Source: Yponomeuta sedellus (taxonomy: Eukaryota; Arthropoda; Insecta; Lepidoptera; Yponomeutidae). Taken from it: a stretch of 64,000 bases of DNA. This document shows, in pieces, positions 11,164 to 22,105 of this stretch (positions are counted from its first letter, which is position 1; every line of letters starts with the position of its first letter). Both the position numbers and the translations under genes were made by a program. The stretch spans positions 1,178,001 through 1,242,000 of the forward strand of contig OW203744.1 in assembly GCA_934045075.1 (NCBI GenBank), in the 5' to 3' direction. A model generated the notes under the pieces. That model had not been told where the DNA came from and did no database searches. It saw nothing but the letters and a program-made list of their open reading frames with translations.

Positions 11164-11639
11164 AATAGTTGTAATAGTAGGTAAACAATATTTAATGAAA
11201 CTTTTCACTAGGCAAGCCTGTATCGTGGGTACCATAATAGAAGTAAGCATAAGTGGTTCGAATGACAGGATAGATTTATGAAGTCTGGTCCAGATCATGC
11301 TGAAACGAGCTGCTCTGTCATAAAACTACAAGTCATAGTTTATCACGACAATTCGATGTACATTACGCCAATTCCCACTTGTTAATCTGCGACGCAGTGA
11401 GTCCGTGTTTGGAAACAAATTGACTATATCGCGAAAGCGCAGAGGGGCTGGGCAGGGCTGATAAAGCGGCCCGCGGCCCACAGCGCCGGGCAGGGGTGAT
11501 AAACTGGGCCGCGGGATATCGCCGGCCGCAGCTGTGCTATGCGGGCTATTCGGGTAGGGTAGACAACGCAAGTAAAACAGCAGATTAAAACGTTCAAACC
11601 ATCGAACGTGGACGGGTTCTTTTAGGGTTCCGTGATGAA
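11164..11639. other. No gene seen
   Basis: Mixed composition with a GC-rich stretch (11430-11560, several gggc and gccg clusters). The long minus-strand ORF starting at 11937 that runs through here is a read-through of family F and is not accepted as a gene. Confidence 0.5.
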
Positions 11640-11835
11640 GTGATATAAACTTTTTGTATGCTCCCACTGCTGGGGCACGGGGCTCTTCCTGCACCGCAGG
11701 AAGGTTAGGCCATACTCCACCACGGGGGCCAAGTCCGGGTTGGTGGAGGATTGGAAGACAATGACGGGCCTCACTGTCAAAAGTTATCAGGCCGCCCACA
11801 AAGCCTCTGATATGGCTTAACGACTGCCGGCGTTG
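11640..11835 (-). repeat. Family F retroposon fragment
   Basis: Complement of the family F body: ggggcacggggctcttcctg, ccaccacgggggccaag, gcccacaaagcctctgata. Confidence 0.75.
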
Positions 11836-12131
11836 ACAGCCGGCACCAACGGCCATACTCTTTAAGACAAAAGAGAAGGGAGTAATTTGTCTAGAGCTAC
11901 CATCCTTATCCATGAACAGAAATATATGTTTTTTCATTCAATTATCAGATATTATAATAATTATTCTGCTATTCGGTCCAGCCATACTCATGTTGATAAA
12001 TTTTAATATATATTGTTTTTGAAGATGTATGAGCAGCGCAAGTCTCTGAGAAATATTGTATGTATTTTTGTTTTTAAAGAACCATCTGCCTCTCCCTCAC
12101 AAAAAGAGTAAACCAAATAGTCGTCGTCGTC

Positions 12132-12342
12132 GTCAGGCTATACTAGTCCACTGCTGTACATAGCCCTCCCTCAAAGAGCGCCACGTTGTGCTATCATAGG
12201 GGTAATGCCCATAATCCCCACGCTTGTCATGCGGGTTGGAGATCGCAGTTCGGTTGAATTGTACTGCTGGGGGCGCTGCTGCCCAACCCCCGGTTTATGT
12301 CCCTTAGTCGCCTTTTACGACACCCGCGGGAAGTATTGGGGT
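12132..12342 (-). repeat. Family G retroposon
   Basis: Read on +: (tcg)n then caggctatactagtccactg, ggggtaatgcccataatccc, ggcgctgctgccca, cccttagtcgccttttacg, cacccgcggga. The trinucleotide tail lies at the left, so the element points to the minus strand. Other copies: 6310, 10770, 13320, 19055, 22465. Confidence 0.75.
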
Positions 12343-12904
12343 ATTACATGAAAAAGAGTCCTTTTTAAGAGTCCACTTTAGGGACTCAATACTGGAAAAC
12401 CAATATCTGTTATTTATTACTGTTTATTAGTGTTGTTTAACTGTTTATAATTGTTGTTTTTATTTTAATGTTTTACGTATAATTGTTTCTATTGTTTTTA
12501 CTTGTGCTCGTATTTAATTTCATTGTTATTAGTCCGTTTCGGTGTGTTCGTTTTTAGTATTGTGTTCGTAAATAAATATACTTCTAAAAATAACATGTAG
12601 AAAGGCGAGCTTCTATGGAAGCGGTTTCACCCAGCAAACCTTGGAGAGTTGAAGCAGCGGCCTTTCTCACTGCTTCTTTGGCTGACCTTTCGCTGACGCC
12701 TGACGCACACGAAACATTAAGAAATAACCGTTGGTTGGTTTTTTTTAAGTACACAGGCACAGGCCTTCTCTCAAAGAGAGACAGTACATGCTTAATTGCC
12801 ACGCGTGGCTACAGTGGATTAGCAATTTCAAGTGCTGTGGTATTTGAACACCGCAAACACATATTAATATATTATTTAGGTAAATTCATATTATATTTAT
12901 TGTT
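12343..12904. other. No gene; family E tail inside
   Basis: AT-rich to about 12600. At 12602-12710 is a stretch resembling 13075-13150 (caagccttggag, gcggcctt, ctctc). At 12750-12860 is a minus-strand family E tail (cacaggccttctctcaaaga, cacgcgtgg). A short shared ORF is not supported. Confidence 0.45.
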
Positions 12905-13015
12905 GATTATTATAATTTGAGTGGTCTGAGGTGGCCCAGGACATGAAACTCTGGACTGAATTGGGGGAGGCCTTTGCCCAGCAGTGGGACACAAACATAG
13001 AGGCTACGTAAAAAA
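12905..13015 (+). pseudogene. LINE reverse-transcriptase C-terminal remnant
   Basis: Encodes EWSEVAQD followed by GEAFAQQWDTN, the same ending as at 5520-5680. It starts abruptly inside the ORF, so it is a heavily 5'-truncated insertion. Confidence 0.55.
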
Positions 13016-13319
13016 AAAATTTGTCTCCCCATTGATCAAAATAGAGAAATAACATATACAAACTCGGGCTAATCTCTGTAAGCGGTTTGTCCAGCAAGCC
13101 TTGGAGGGTCGTAGTAGCGGCCTTCTCTCTCGTTGCCGACCCTACTCCGCCCGCATGCGGCTGACAGCGTCCGCTGCGGGCGCCTGTTTACTTTAGCGTC
13201 GCTTGTGCCGCCACTGCAGGCGTACGGGTCAAGCCAAGCCAGAAACACGTCGGGAGACTCATGAAGGTTTATTTTAATTTTTATGTAGCCTACACCGTTA
13301 TTGTAATTGTAATAATTGT

Positions 13320-13860
13320 ACTGCAGCGCCCCCTGCAGTACAATTCCACCAAACTGCGATCCCAACCCGCATGCCCAGCGTGGGGATTATGGGCATTACC
13401 CCCCAATTTGCGCTCATTAGGAAATGAAATGAAAAGGTTTTATTCAAGGTAGCACCATTTTGGAGAAAAAATGAACAAAAAAAACTCCAAACTTAGTCTT
13501 TTCAAAGTCCTTAATTAACATAGTTTACATAATTATTATAAAACATAGAACTCATACATTGTACTGGCTTTAGTTCCAGACCTCATCTAAATAATCCTTT
13601 ATGTTATAGTAGCCCTTTTGGCACAAAGTGTGCTTAACATATTTTTTGAACCGCGATTCAGGCAAGCTTAATATATCTTCAGGGATTTTATTATAGAAGC
13701 GTAGGGGAGGGCTATTTCCAGCAGTTGACTAATATAGCCTGAAGAAGAAGAAGACACCGTTCGTGCTGGCTGAAGACAGGGCGCTATGGCGCTCATTAGG
13801 GGAGGGCTGTATCCAACAGTGGACTAATTAGCCTGATGATGATGTTGACACGTTCGTGGG
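13320..13860. repeat. Mosaic of family G and LINE J tails
   Basis: G (13320-13410) is followed by a minus-strand LINE J tail (about 13425-13710: ctccaaacttagtcttttca, gtagcccttttggcacaaag, gggattttattatagaagcg) and then two G tails (13712-13755 ending in gaagaagaag, and 13780-13845 ending in gatgatgat). The uninterrupted J sequence here is the reference empty site for the insertion at 36168. Confidence 0.65.
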
Positions 13861-14034
13861 CTCGAAGCGCTCGTGGCCTAGTGTAACCGAGTGATTGGAA
13901 TCAATCACTTGGGCTAAGCGAGTCTCCCTCTCTCCCGGAAAATAGATTCTACAAAGCCCTTTCTAACTGGTTGGTTCAAAAATGTATATACAGTATGTAT
14001 GATTATACTTTAAAACACAACGACTTTTAAATGC

Positions 14035-14347
14035 TTATATTATTTTTGAATGCACTATCCCGTGCTAAGGACAATTTCAAAAACCTATTTAGAGGCTAAA
14101 AATTCCACCCATGCCGGGATTCGAACCCGCGACCTGTGGCTATCCGTGCCAGCGCTCTTTCCAACTGAGCTAATGGGCGACTCACCGACATCAGTGAAAT
14201 TTCGAACCTCTTTTACAATATTCTCTGTAATACGTACAGCGACATCTGGCTGAAGTAATTTGCATCACTTACAGCCCCGAGTACCTACTTTGCAATTAGG
14301 TTTTACATCGGAATGATTTCGCTGAAGCCTCTAAATAGGTTTTTAAA
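14035..14347 (-). repeat. Family A retroposon with inverted 3' tip, TSD
   Basis: Perfect 12-bp duplication ACTTTTAAATGC at 14023-14034 and 14348-14359. On the minus strand the insert opens with an inverted 3' tip (aaaaacctatttagaggc), then enters the forward unit near the gaaatcattccgatg region. It passes the cloverleaf and ends with the long tail. The same 3' segment therefore faces outward at both ends. Confidence 0.85.
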
Positions 14348-14524
14348 ACTTTTAAATGCATCTATAAATGCATAATAATCTTGTTAATAATATAGCCTTT
14401 CTATTTTTATTATAATATTTGTATACCATATTATGGTGCTACACGCTTGTCCATAACAATGTGTCTCGTAAAATCTACATGTACCGTGTATGCTGAGTTG
14501 CTGACAAATAAAGACTTGAAACTT

Positions 14525-14840
14525 TAAGGTGCTGGATGGGTGACCTTCCCGTGACTACTGCTAGTGGCATTATTTCCGTGCGTTTCTGTGTTTCTAATAT
14601 TATAATTTACAGATTCGACACGTTAGGCCGTTGGTGCTGGTCGTCATTGTAATGGCAGTCGTTAACCCATGTCAGTGGCCTTATGGGCGTCTTGCCAAAT
14701 TCTGACAGGAAGGCCCGCCACTGTCTTACAGTCCTCCACCAACCCGGACTTGGCCCCCATGGTGGAGTATGGCCTAACTTTCCTGCGATGCAAGAAGAGA
14801 CCCGTGCCCCAGCAGTGGGGACATATAAAGGGTTCATATC
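14525..14840 (+). repeat. Family F retroposon
   Basis: Starts with the 5S-like remnant (ggtgctggatgggtgacc) and continues through ctagtggcat, gtcagtggccttatgggcg, ccaacccggacttggcc and ccccagcagtggggaca. A small insertion (about 14590-14615) precedes the conserved cacgttaggccgttggtgc. Confidence 0.7.
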
Positions 14841-14861
14841 AACTACATACTACTGCAGGCA

Positions 14862-15228
14862 CAGGTCTTCGTCTGAGAGAGAAAGTATGGACTTAATTAC
14901 CATGCGTGCCCAAGCGGTTTTTGTATTTGGACACCTCATACACTCAAGTTTCAAAATTTTTGTATAGCTTATATACGTCCCACTTATGGGAAGCGCCATG
15001 GACTCGGAACCGAGATGGTGCGATACCCATTTGTTTGTTTTGTCATCAACCCTTGTAGATATATATCGCCACTGCTGGGGCACGCCACTCTTCCTGTATC
15101 GCGATTCCCATTGCGGGCTTGTAAATACCTATAACTTTGTTCATTTTCGAAGTGACGGACGAATTTGTACTTGCAATACCAGGCGCTAACGTGAAGGAAA
15201 ACATCGTGAGGAAACCCGCGACTTGGTC
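14862..15228. repeat. Family E pieces
   Basis: A minus-strand tail (14865-14960: cacaggtcttcgtctgagag, ccatgcgtgccc) and a plus-strand body (15118-15228: gaaggaaaacatcgtgagga). The two are separated by about 150 bp with no recognised content. Confidence 0.55.
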
Positions 15229-15424
15229 GTCTCCGCAGGTATTGACTTGTTATTTCTGTGGGCTAGGCCGACTGCCGTCAGGATGGTACAGGTGCTGGGT
15301 AAGCCTACTCCATCTAAAACATTATGTATCCCAGGCACTGCAGCGTCCGAGTAGTCCCTAGTCCCTTCACCCATCTAGTGTAAGCGAAGGTGCTATGGGA
15401 CGGTGTATAAATAACAAAACACAA

Positions 15425-15617
15425 CATTTATATACAGGCACATACATTGCTTCTGTCCCACACTAGGATAGCCTGTGTCGTGGAAGCCAGAAACAACGAC
15501 GTCACCAACATGTAAACATTCACGGCTTGGGGGTTTTTGGTCCCCAGCCGGGGTTCGAACTCGGGACTTCTCGCATGGTAGGCAGATGCTCTACCTCTGC
15601 GCCACAGATGTCGTAAA
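15425..15617 (-). repeat. Family B SINE, diverged
   Basis: On +: acatacattgcttctgtccc, gcctgtgtcgtgg, acaacgacgtcacc, then a tRNA-like head in reverse (gccggggttcgaac, ggtaggcagatgctctacc). Confidence 0.75.
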
Positions 15618-16799
15618 ATCATCTCACAACGTAGATGCGAAGGGCAAAGCTTGGCCGGTAGTTCATCTTCTTCTTCAGGCTATATTAGTCCACTGCTGGA
15701 CATATGAGCGCCATAGCGCCCTGTCTTCAACTTGCCTCATCTGCCGGCAGTTTTTTGCAGATCACCATCCCACCTGGTCGGAGGGCGTCCTAAACTACGT
15801 TTACCGAATCGCGGTCTCCACTCAAGAACGCGTTTACTCTAACGGTTGTCGGTTCTTCGCGAGATATGGCCAGCCCACTGCCACTGCAACACTAACTGCC
15901 CGGCCGGTAGTTAGTGTTGCAGTATTGATGCAAATGTGTGCGTCTCTGCGAACAGCACATGCAAGTACAGTGCTACACAAGAAATAAGACTCGCGGATGT
16001 ACCTGCGCAGATGACCAAATTTTGGATGTGCGGCACGTTGATCGACCAATCAGATAGTTTCATTTTGTGGCAGGCCGCGCGCCTTTTTTTGCTATTGGTT
16101 GATTCAACGTCATCGATGCAGGTGACTATTAGTTTGCCAATATTAGCGTGAGCGAAATAGGTAGCGCTACTGCGGCAATTAATTCTGCACCTTAACCGTA
16201 TCGGTTAAAGATCATGTTTTATGTACTTATCGCTTCGGGTACTTTTGTTACACTTCTTCCTAGTCTGTGCGAACGTAGATTCCCGAAGGGACTTTTATGA
16301 TGTGTAGTACTGTAGCAATCCGCTTAGACAGACAAATGTTAATGTGTGCGTGCCGCCTCGCTTGGGAGCGGAATTTTGTTCGACACACACTCTCGGTCGT
16401 ATTAGGGTTCTGTACCTCAATAGGAGAAAACGGAACCCTTGTAGGGTCACTTTGTTATTCGTCTGTCTGTCTGTCAAGGCTCTTTATCTCGGGAACTCGT
16501 GGAGGTATCGATCTGAAGTTGAAACCCAGGTCTACAGTCCCTAGAAGTTGTCATCATCAAACATCCAAGCTAACGTAATTTTTGTATAGGCTACTTTCCG
16601 TTGACCTGGTACTATGTTTTGCAATTAATATCGTCTTATACTACATATAGTGGGAAAACCTTGAACGTAGAACGGTAGAAAAATACTGTAGTAAAATTTT
16701 TATTATATCTTTTTGTCGTCAAATTTCAATTTGCCTAGTACTAAACGTCTCTGAGCTAAGTTGCGGACAGACAGACTATTTATTTGGTCCATTTATTGT
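15618..16799. other. No gene; repeat fragments
   Basis: A family G scrap (15662-15730). A hairpin near 15891-15925 (cactaactgcc / ggtagttagtg). A common insect repeat at 16405-16480 (gggttctgtacctc, ggaaccctt, gtctgtctgtctgtc). ORFs of up to ~170 codons here overlap repeats and show no recognisable domain. Confidence 0.4.
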
Positions 16800-17000
16800 C
16801 CAAAATCTATATATATGAAATTCAAAGTCCTGACAGACTGACTCACTCATCAACGCCCAGCCCAAGCCGTTGGACCTAGGAAGCTGAAATTTTGCTCAGA
16901 GGGTCTATATATAATGTAGGCAAGGAATAAGACCGGATTTTTTGAAATTCAACTCCTAAGGCGGCGAAAAGGGTTGCCAAATTAGGCAAAAGCTAGTCGT
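16800..17000 (+). mobile_element. Helitron-like 5' end fragment
   Basis: Contains tctatatatatgaaattcaa, then gactgactcactcatcaacg, cccagcccaagccgttgga and ctgaaattttgctcagag, a layout I know from the 5' parts of lepidopteran Helitrons. No 3' end located. Confidence 0.4.
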
Positions 17001-17394
17001 ATATATTTTTATATGGACACCTAGTTCGACTTGCAACGTTTAGTCGCAGTATCTGTGGTTGTTTTAAAAAAACCTTTTCGATTTGTTGTAAGGATTCTTT
17101 ATTGACTACGGAACCCGGAAAATCGGGTTTCCTCACAACTGGCCGGATCTACCCACCGAGCCAGTAACAATCCACGCACCTCTATCGCAGCTTATGCAGC
17201 AAGCGCCTAAGCAAACATCCAAACAGCGGCCGCAGGTGCCGGAAAGAGCGCTGTGTGCCGATATAAATAAGGATTAGAGTCGGTTGGCCGCCGCGTTCGC
17301 GCCGTCTGATGTATTGTGACGTAGCGGGATTAGCGGGAGCCCGTTGGGACTGGAAGGTTGGGAAACAGTGGCATACTTCCAGGCAAAGGGTCCA

Positions 17395-17765
17395 GGAAAC
17401 GCTCGTAGCCCCGGCGGCTGCCTGAGTGATCTTAAACGATCACAATGGTTAAGCAACATAGGGCGCGTTCAGTGCGTAGATGGGTAACCGTCTATGACTA
17501 ACGCTAGTGGCATTTTTCCGAGCGGTTCCGTGTTTCGCAAGGCACGTTTAGCAGTTGCTGCCAGCTGCCGTCGGTAGACGGCAGTCGTTAAGCCAAGTCA
17601 GAGGCCTTAGTGCGGCTAGAAAACTTCTGACAGTAAGACCAGCCCACTACTCTTGCAAGCCTCCACCCATCCGTATTTGGCCCCCGTGGTTGAGTATGGT
17701 ATATTCCTTCGTCAGGGAAGAGACCCATGCCCCTCGGTGGGGACATAACAGGTTGATGATTGGTT
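17395..17765 (+). repeat. Family F retroposon with clear 5S rRNA-like head
   Basis: The head contains gatcacaatggttaagcaac, agggcgcgttcagtgcgtag and atgggtaacc, in the order and spacing of the 5S rRNA A box, intermediate element and C box. Then comes ctagtggcatttttccgagc and the full body to ccctcggtggggacat. The best preserved 5S-like copies are this one and 56550-56785. Confidence 0.8.
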
Positions 17766-17842
17766 TTGGAATAATGGAAGCAGTGAGGGCCAAGTGCGGA
17801 ATAAGATATCTCAGTTTTTTTTGTATTAAGTATCAGTACTAG

Positions 17843-18070
17843 ACGACCTCGGTGGCGCAGCGGTTTGGCACGCTGACTGTAAAACCGAAGGTCTCGGGTT
17901 CGATCCCCGGCCGGGTCAAACTAGGAAACGAACTTTTCTAGTTTGTCTCGGGTCGTGGATGTATTAAATCTATCGTCTAGTTAGCACCTATAACACAAGT
18001 CATCTAGTGGTACTTAGTATAGGGCTAACGAGATCTGAGTAATATGTCCATGAATATTTATTTATTTATT
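17843..18070 (+). repeat. Family C SINE (tRNA-like head, TATTTA tail)
   Basis: The head gacctcggtggcgcagcggt, anticodon-like arm cgctgactgtaaaaccg and B box gggttcgatccccggc form a credible cloverleaf. The body ends in a run of tatt repeats at 18056-18072. The long unrelated body and simple-repeat tail make it a SINE rather than a tRNA gene. Confidence 0.7.
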
Positions 18071-18105
18071 TGTTTTAACGCAGACAATTAAGTAACGTAC
18101 AGTCG

Positions 18106-18410
18106 ACAGCCGCGATCTCAGCTACTGCCTGCTTGTTTCTCAGTAAATGGTTGAGTCTTGGGTTCGATTCCCGCTGGAGGCCAGACCTCACATTTTTTAA
18201 GGTAGCAACCCTGACCACCTGGGAGGGTCCTCTGTATCAGTTCGTTTGGTGATAACTCCTCCATGCGGGTGACCCACATCTACTGAAACTAAGTACGTAC
18301 AGTAAACAACAGATCAACCTTTACATTATTGATTGCCTCGCAGGTCTAGTGGTTAAATCACTAGACTGCTAAACCAGAGGTCGTGGGTTCAATTCACAAA
18401 TGACTTCAAT
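18106..18410 (+). repeat. Two family D-type tRNA-derived SINE copies
   Basis: First copy 18106-18306: B box gggttcgattcccgctgg, then the gcaaccctgaccacctggga body. Second copy 18306-18400: gatcaacctttacattattg then gcaggtctagtggtta and gtgggttcaattcac. The lead-in of the second matches the one at 3845-3870 (opposite strand). Confidence 0.55.
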
Positions 18411-18514
18411 CTATTTCCATGTTTTTGATGTCCTTGTCTGGTAACCGCAACACGCGTTTCCCATTTTGGAACCAAGATAAGTGATTATGTTGTGTGAAAG
18501 TAATTACATAACAT

Positions 18515-18625
18515 AGCACCAACTCACGCCTACATCCCAGAGGGGTAGGCAGAGACCAGCGACCGCCGCTTGCCACGATCATGAATGACAGATCACCGTT
18601 CGTTTTGCTCATTTTGCCAAAAGCG
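18515..18625 (-). repeat. LINE R 3'-tail
   Basis: Complement of the R tail: ctcacgcctacatcccagag, gcttgccacgatcatga, acagatcaccg. Confidence 0.6.
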
Positions 18626-18652
18626 GCCGTTTTCGGCAAAATGAGCTGAATT

Positions 18653-18921
18653 AAACTATTTTTATTTTTAATGCACTAACCCGTGCTAAGGACAATTTTA
18701 AAAACCTATTTAGAGGCTAAAAATTCCACCTATGCCGGGATTCGAACCCGCGACCTCTGCCTATTCGTGCTGCCTGTACTTAATACAGAGAATAGTGTAA
18801 TGAGGTTCGAAATTTCACTGATGCCGGTGAGTCGCCCATTAGCTCAGCTGGCACGGATAGCCAGAGATCGCGGGTTCGAATCCCGGCATGGGTGGAATTT
18901 TTAGCCTCTAAATAGGTTTTT
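18653..18921. repeat. Family A inverted dimer inserted as one unit, TSD
   Basis: A perfect 15-bp duplication AAAATGAGCTGAATT (18638-18652, 18922-18936) brackets both halves. The left half is an inverted 3' part (from the aatgcactaacccgtgctaa end to the B box). At about 18765 it switches to the forward strand in the ctgcctgtacttaatacaga region and runs through a cloverleaf lacking part of the D arm to gcctctaaataggtttt. Both outward ends are element 3' ends. Confidence 0.88.
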
Positions 18922-19054
18922 AAAATGAGCTGAATTGCTAAGAAATGGCGAAATTGCTTTAATGTTAAAAAAAATTGGGCACTACGATCTTGTCAGTAGG
19001 TTCCAAAAACACCTATTAAATTAATTATAATTATTATTAAATAAATTATTAACC

Positions 19055-19225
19055 GCAGGGTGGGCAGCAGCACCCCCTGCAGTACAATTCTACCAAACTG
19101 CGATCCCAACCTGCATGCCCAGCGTGGGGATTATGGGCATTACCCCCTAATGATGGCACAACCTTGCGCTTATTTGGGCAGGGCTATGTCCAGCAGTGGA
19201 CTAATATAGCCTGAAGAAGAAATTA
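19055..19225 (+). repeat. Family G retroposon
   Basis: Contains gcagcaccccctgcagtac, gggattatgggcattacccc and ggactaatatagcctgaaga. Confidence 0.7.
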
Positions 19226-19246
19226 TTAAATTAAAAGAATAGAATA

Positions 19247-19529
19247 AAACCTAACTCCAAAGTAGGTACTCGGGGCTGCAAGTGATGCAAATTACTTCAG
19301 CCAGATGTTGCTGCCTGTACGTAATACGGAGTGTATTGTAAAGAGGTTCGAAATTTCACTGATGTCGGTAGTCGCCCATTTGGGAGAGCGCTGGCACGGT
19401 CAGTTGGGAGAGCGCTGGCACGGTTAGCCAGAGGCTGCGGGTTCGAGTAAAGATTCCACCCGGCATGGGTGGAATCTTTAGCCTCTAAATAGGTTTTTAA
19501 AATTGTCCTTAGCACGGGTTAGTGCATTA
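19247..19529 (+). repeat. Family A retroposon, 5'-truncated, TSD
   Basis: A 14-bp duplication AAAAGAATAGAATA (19233-19246, 19530-19543). Starts at the aacctaactccaaagtaggt position of the unit and ends with the long tail. The cloverleaf region contains a local duplication (gagagcgctggcacggt occurs twice) and an insertion near 19446, so it can no longer fold as a tRNA. Confidence 0.85.
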
Positions 19530-19699
19530 AAAAGAATAGAATAGAGTTTATTTGATAATTTGCGTGCAAAAAGTTATGGTTTTTGTCCATTGCTATTTTA
19601 TCGGTAGTTAGCACCACGTGGCACTGTCGGGGGCTGTAATAAAAGGTTTTATTACTGCAGCTTAATTAACGTTCGTCAAACTAGGTTTCCAATTCAAAA

Positions 19700-20620
19700 C
19701 CTATGTAATCTAATCATTTTGGTGAAACATGGCCAAAAAAACTCCAAACTTAGTCTTTTCAAAGTCCCTAATTAACAGAGTTTACAAAATTATTATAAAA
19801 TATAGAACTCATGCACTGTAGGTACTGGCTTCAATTCCAGACATCATTATCATCTAAATAATCCCTTACGTTATAGTAGCGCTTTTGGCACAAAGTCCAC
19901 TTAACGCAATTCTTGAACCACGCTTCAGGCAAGCATGATATATCCTCAGGGGTTTTATTGGGTACGTCCACTCGGATCACAGAAACGGATCACAGTCGCA
20001 ACGGATCACTTCAAAGCAAGCAAAATGTTCCACTCCGATCCTGTAATCCGAATGGACTACATTTTTGATTAGATTTTTTTCCATTCGGATCACACCATTA
20101 ATCTTGGTAGGAAGGTTACGGTAATAATCATGTAAAAACCTTGATTTTTGTGATTCATGATGCTGATTTTAAATTAATAAAACAATAATTATTCGAAAAA
20201 AATATATTGTATTTAAAAATCCTAATCAGAGACTAAAAATTCTACCCATGCCGGGAATTGTCCTTAGCACGGGTTAGTGCATTAAAAATAATATAATTAT
20301 TGTATTTAATTTATTAAAAAATATCGATTACCTTTCTACTAAGATTAATGGTGTGATATGAGAACGGCATTCTCACGTGCCCTCAGTAATAGGTTACATA
20401 AGCCATCTTCGAGTGCACTCGGTTAAAGTTGTCACCATAGCCGAAATCGGTCGGAGCAATCATCATCAATGGTTTGATCCGAATGGGAAACATCTAGTCA
20501 AAAATGTAGTCCATTCGGATCCGAGTGGAATATTTTTGCGACTGTGATTCGTTTCTGTGATCCGAGTGGACGTGCCCATTTTATTAACGAAACATAGAAT
20601 CCTGTCAGGGGCTGAGTGAA
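19700..20620 (-). repeat. LINE J tail interrupted by a DNA element
   Basis: The J sequence runs 19735-19959 (ccaaacttagtcttttcaaa, tagcgcttttggcacaaag, tcctcaggggttttatt). The J match stops at the insertion and ttttatt is repeated after it. Confidence 0.6.
19960..20577. mobile_element. Non-autonomous DNA transposon with ~40-bp terminal inverted repeats
   Basis: The left end starts gggtacgtccactcggatca and the right end is its complement, closing with gatccgagtggacgtgccc. Subterminal ggatcac/gatccg motifs are iterated. It is flanked by a 7-bp TTTTATT (19953-19959, 20579-20585). It contains an internally deleted family A scrap (20225-20290). Boundaries are uncertain by one base. Superfamily not decided. 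Confidence 0.7.
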
Positions 20621-20639
20621 CTTTCTACGCCTAGCTCGT

Positions 20640-21100
20640 CTACTCGCGCTATATTGTCCGTCCGACAATAGGTCGCATCTGGTCGGCGGCGCCGAGTGCT
20701 CGACGACGTCACGCAGAGTGTGGGTGCCGAAGCTGTTCAAACACGGGCTTAGAATCCTGCTTGCGAGTCGTCGTCTACAACCTGTGTGAGTGTGTACAAA
20801 ATGCGAAGAAAACGTTAGATTCACCCCGATTTTTTAATTCTTCAGGGTTTTACCAAACTGTAATGTGCCGCTTGTAAAAACGCGATGCCTTAAAACACTT
20901 CTCAGCGCCTTAATCATGTAACTCTTCACGTATATATATGTATGCGAAAGCGAATTGTTTATAATACATACCTCTGCCGTATACCTAGATAGGCCGCGTA
21001 TTAGACGTAGTGGATACCCCATTTTAGTGGATATCTGATGCGTGAAAGTGATATGAGCCACATAATTGTACGACAAAGTTCAGTAGATATTTAGTTTTTC
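20640..21100. other. No gene seen
   Basis: A moderately GC-rich segment (20640-20790) followed by AT-rich DNA. Minus-strand ORFs of 80-108 codons show no recognisable domain. Confidence 0.4.
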
Positions 21101-21103
21101 ACA

Positions 21104-21412
21104 CAGAGTGCTTAGTGCGAGTTTTTTAACTACTCGATCGCGTTTACGTAAACTCATATTTCTATGGCATCGAGGAAGCGCCACCTAGCGACAAGTAGGG
21201 AAATTGAAATTGCTGAGTGCGAGTTGTAATGGTTTACGTTGAGAAGTGAACACGTTTACCAGCCAAAACACGAATAAACGCGAGTGCGAGTTGTACTGTG
21301 ACAGCGTTTTGCCAGTTCGAACGGTTAACTTACTCACTCACTACTCAATGCTCGATTAACGCGGTAGTAAAGTTATTCGATTGGATCTGTCAAACTCGCA
21401 CTAAGCACTCTG
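21104..21412. mobile_element. MITE, 309 bp, 21-bp terminal inverted repeats
   Basis: The left end is cagagtgcttagtgcgagtt and the right end is its exact complement. Internal gagtgcgagttgta motifs are repeated twice. No target duplication was convincing and there is no coding capacity. Confidence 0.7.
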
Positions 21413-21909
21413 ATGTACCTATACGTGAAAAGTTACATAATCAAGGCGCAGATGCGGTTCAAATAGTCTGTGATAGTTAGATCTGAGATTTAGCTTCATA
21501 GTTGGGCGATTATACGTAGCAAGCGCTGAGGTATGTTAATACTTGAAATTTGTGGACGATAACTCTCTTATCTTATTTCACTAACCTACAAAAACACAGA
21601 AAATACGTTTGTATCGAAAAAACATCTCGCATGATCTTAGGCGCCGTTTCCTACACAACAACGGCTCCAGTCAGCAACAAAACCGCGTTAAAATTCACGC
21701 AGCAGACGTCTCCGGTTTCAGTGTTTACACTGAACAATATGGCCGCGCGACAATGCCGCCAACTGTCAAAACAGAGCGCGCGTGCGCCGGCACAAACACG
21801 GCGCGGCGTCTGGCGACCGCTCACAAACTACAGTTGGATTCGTTGGATATGGCGCACAGAACGACGGCTCGTGTCAGACTACAGAGTTACTACAGGTGAT
21901 AGGGCAGAG
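21413..21909. other. No supported gene; GC-rich patch
   Basis: A 160-codon frame spans 21550-22032 but its last third is family E repeat, and I see no domain, signal peptide or splice structure. The patch 21735-21830 (atggccgcgcgacaatgcc, gcgcgcgtgcgcc) could be a promoter or first exon of a host gene but nothing confirms it. Confidence 0.35.
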
Positions 21910-22105
21910 GTAGGTACAACGCCGGTCTCACATTTTGGGAGGTTATGGATTGGAGTCAAATTACTTTGTCTTCTAAATATACCTAAAATGTGTGATCTAC
22001 TAGCAATACCACTCGCTAACGTGTTCAAATAGAACAGTGAAATTTCAGTGTTCTGTGGTACACACTCTCTGTGAGAGAACGCCTGTGTCCTGCAGTAAAA
22101 TGTAG
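21910..22105 (+). repeat. Family E SINE, diverged
   Basis: The order fits family E: tRNA-like remnant, ttactttgtcttctaaata, taccactcgctaac, tctctgtgagagaacgcctg, cctgcagtaaaatgtaggt. Confidence 0.5.

Noticed and set aside
11326..11937. 203-codon minus-strand ORF
   Set aside because: Its middle translates the family F body (same peptide as at 1424-1696 and 14683-14967) and it has no domain; a read-through of a repeat.
15475..15987. 170-codon plus-strand ORF
   Set aside because: Starts in the antisense of a family B SINE and continues through a family G scrap; no domain.
509..17920. Candidate functional tRNA genes (509, 4080, 17845, 18330, 29115)
   Set aside because: Each belongs to a multi-copy family with a long shared body and simple-repeat tail, and stems or anticodon loops are imperfect; they are SINE heads.
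18406..18639. 77-codon minus-strand ORF ending in a repeat of aaaagcggccgttttcggc
   Set aside because: It covers the LINE R tail and a short inverted stretch; no coding signature.
21550..22032. 160-codon plus-strand ORF
   Set aside because: The last third is family E repeat; overlapping frame equally open; no signal, domain or splice evidence.
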